From: Bacillus dicomae
GTDB lineage: Bacteria > Bacillota > Bacilli > Bacillales > Bacillaceae_G
Direction of reading: 5' to 3'
Length of the DNA stretch: 64,000 bases
Assembly (NCBI RefSeq): GCF_006494425.1
Contig: NZ_VHIV01000010.1
Location: 1-64,000 of the forward strand
Shown here: piece by piece, positions 63,173 through 64,000 of the stretch
How the letters are laid out: each line of letters opens with the position of its first letter
Position numbering within the stretch: the first letter of the stretch is position 1
Position numbers and translations under genes: made by a program
The notes under the pieces: model-generated
What the model was told of the DNA's origin: nothing
Seen by the model: the letters and a program-made list of their open reading frames with translations, nothing else
The model's database searches: none

Positions 63173-63241
63173 TATATACTATTCTACACACTAATGTAGA
63201 GTAATTGCATATAAAAATATATAATTATATTAGAACCAAAA

Positions 63242-63256
63242 ATGAAAACGCTTTAT
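63242..63256. promoter_or_regulatory. Possible cre (CcpA) site upstream of hemAT
   Basis: ATGAAAACGCTTTAT fits WTGNAARCGNWWWCA at 13 of 15 positions and lies 18 bases before the chemoreceptor start, where CcpA would block initiation. Confidence 0.4.
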
Positions 63257-63273
63257 AAACAGGGGGAAGAATG

Positions 63274-64000
63274 ATGCTTGGGGTTTTTAAAAAACATACA
63301 AATAAAACAAAAACCAGTATACTTGAATTAAGTAAAGATCAACAAATCACTTTTAACGTGCCTACTAATTCTGAACTGAAAGTTCAAATGGACATGCTAC
63401 ATATTTCAAAAGAAGATTTACAAATCGTAAAGGTACTACAGCCCTTTATTTATGAAGAAATTGATTGGATTACGGAAAAGTTCTATGCCAATATTACAAA
63501 ACAGCCTAATTTAATTACTATTATTGAACGTTACAGTTCTATTCCAAAACTAAAGCAAACTTTAAAAACACATATAAAAGAATTATTCAGCGGAGATATG
63601 CATGAAGATTTCATTGAACAACGTGTTAGAATTGCAAAAAGACATGTACAAATTGGGTTACATAGAAAATGGTATACAGCTGCTTATCAAGAATTATTCC
63701 GCTCTATCATGAAGATTTTAAAAACAAAAATTACAACAATTGACGATTTTTCTTATTCTATAAACGTAATAAATAAATTATTTACACTTGAACAAGAACT
63801 TGTTATTGCAGCCTATGAATCTGAATATGAAAGAATGCAAAAGGAACTTGAAAAAGAAAAAGAAATAACATCTATGACCATTACGCATATTGCAACAGAA
63901 TTAGCCTCTGTATCTGAAAAAACGAGCGCTTCTATTCAACAGTTAACCGCCAAATCTGAAACGATTGTAGAAATTGCCAAAACAGGCACATCATTAGCTA
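63274..64000 (+). CDS. hemAT: HemAT-type heme-based aerotaxis transducer (5' part, cut by window edge)
   Basis: The frame from the ATG at 63274 is open to the window edge (242 codons seen). An ATG directly in front (63271) is also possible; GGGGGA spacing favours 63274. Residues ~30-190 are a globin-coupled sensor domain with the proximal heme ligand expected at His124 in AKRHVQIGLH, close to the HemAT pattern. From ~195 a helical region leads into a methyl-accepting chemotaxis signalling domain (IAKTGTSLA and on). There are no transmembrane segments. HemAT senses oxygen and signals through CheA/CheW. The 3' part lies outside the window. Confidence 0.9.
   Translation, partial: MLGVFKKHTNKTKTSILELSKDQQITFNVPTNSELKVQMDMLHISKEDLQIVKVLQPFIYEEIDWITEKFYANITKQPNLITIIERYSSIPKLKQTLKTHIKELFSGDMHEDFIEQRVRIAKRHVQIGLHRKWYTAAYQELFRSIMKILKTKITTIDDFSYSINVINKLFTLEQELVIAAYESEYERMQKELEKEKEITSMTITHIATELASVSEKTSASIQQLTAKSETIVEIAKTGTSLA

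Overview
The window is chromosomal DNA of a low-GC, spore-forming Firmicute, almost certainly a member of the Bacillus cereus group. Three observations point there: several dispersed copies of a roughly 147-bp repeat that I recognise as bcr1, a repeat specific to this group; sporulation and germination genes (rsfA, cwlJ, gerQ, a pbpG-like transpeptidase); and a gene order that follows the Bacillus subtilis ywi-ywh-ywf-ywd region (argS, ywiB, speB, speE, pbpG, ywhD, ywhC, ywhB, ywfO, rsfA, lipL, pta, hemQ, gerQ, ywdI, ung, pdxK), interrupted by lineage-specific blocks. A perfect Spo0J/ParB parS site at 54061-54076 suggests an origin-proximal location.

Layout. 1-5.3 kb is accessory: the N-terminal part of a Cna-type surface adhesin with CnaB repeats, a 1.6-kb gene desert, a small secreted protein, and an ECF sigma/anti-sigma operon. 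5.5-20.4 kb holds argS-ywiB, an S66 peptidase, a YxeA-like protein, a PTS-type EIIC, speE-speB, a MerR/MFS efflux pair, a GDPD, a class A PBP and ywhD/ywhC/ywhB/ywfO. 20.5-24.7 kb is an iron-siderophore ABC importer with a Fur box. 25.5-32.7 kb carries rsfA, lipL, pta, hemQ, a DacA-type carboxypeptidase, cwlJ-gerQ and ywd genes. 32.7-41.9 kb has a K+ channel, a nucleobase permease, HAD and DUF3817 proteins, an SGNH-hydrolase/ABC/ung operon, a LacI regulator and a YczE-like protein. 41.9-45.7 kb is a methionine block (metY-metA-hom) under a SAM-I riboswitch. 46-54 kb has a ClC protein, a HAD nucleotidase, a Crp-like regulator, azoR, a NarL-type two-component system with a four-cysteine GAF sensor, pdxK and a diguanylate cyclase. 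54-58.6 kb has cstA with its small YbdD partner, a LytTR regulator with a degenerate receiver domain, and an MFS transporter. 58.9-62.2 kb is a glycan assembly cluster (polymerase/ligase, GT4, WecG/TagA). The window ends with a TRIC/UPF0126 protein and the start of a HemAT-type globin-coupled chemoreceptor.

Most genes are ordinary core or near-core genes. The most unusual material is: the LytTR regulator lacking its phospho-acceptor Asp beside cstA; the GAF histidine kinase with a Cys cluster; the ECF operon whose last gene looks like two proteins fused across an internal ribosome binding site; and the repeat elements, which repeatedly abut stop codons. I see no tRNA, rRNA, CRISPR array, prophage or intact insertion sequence.
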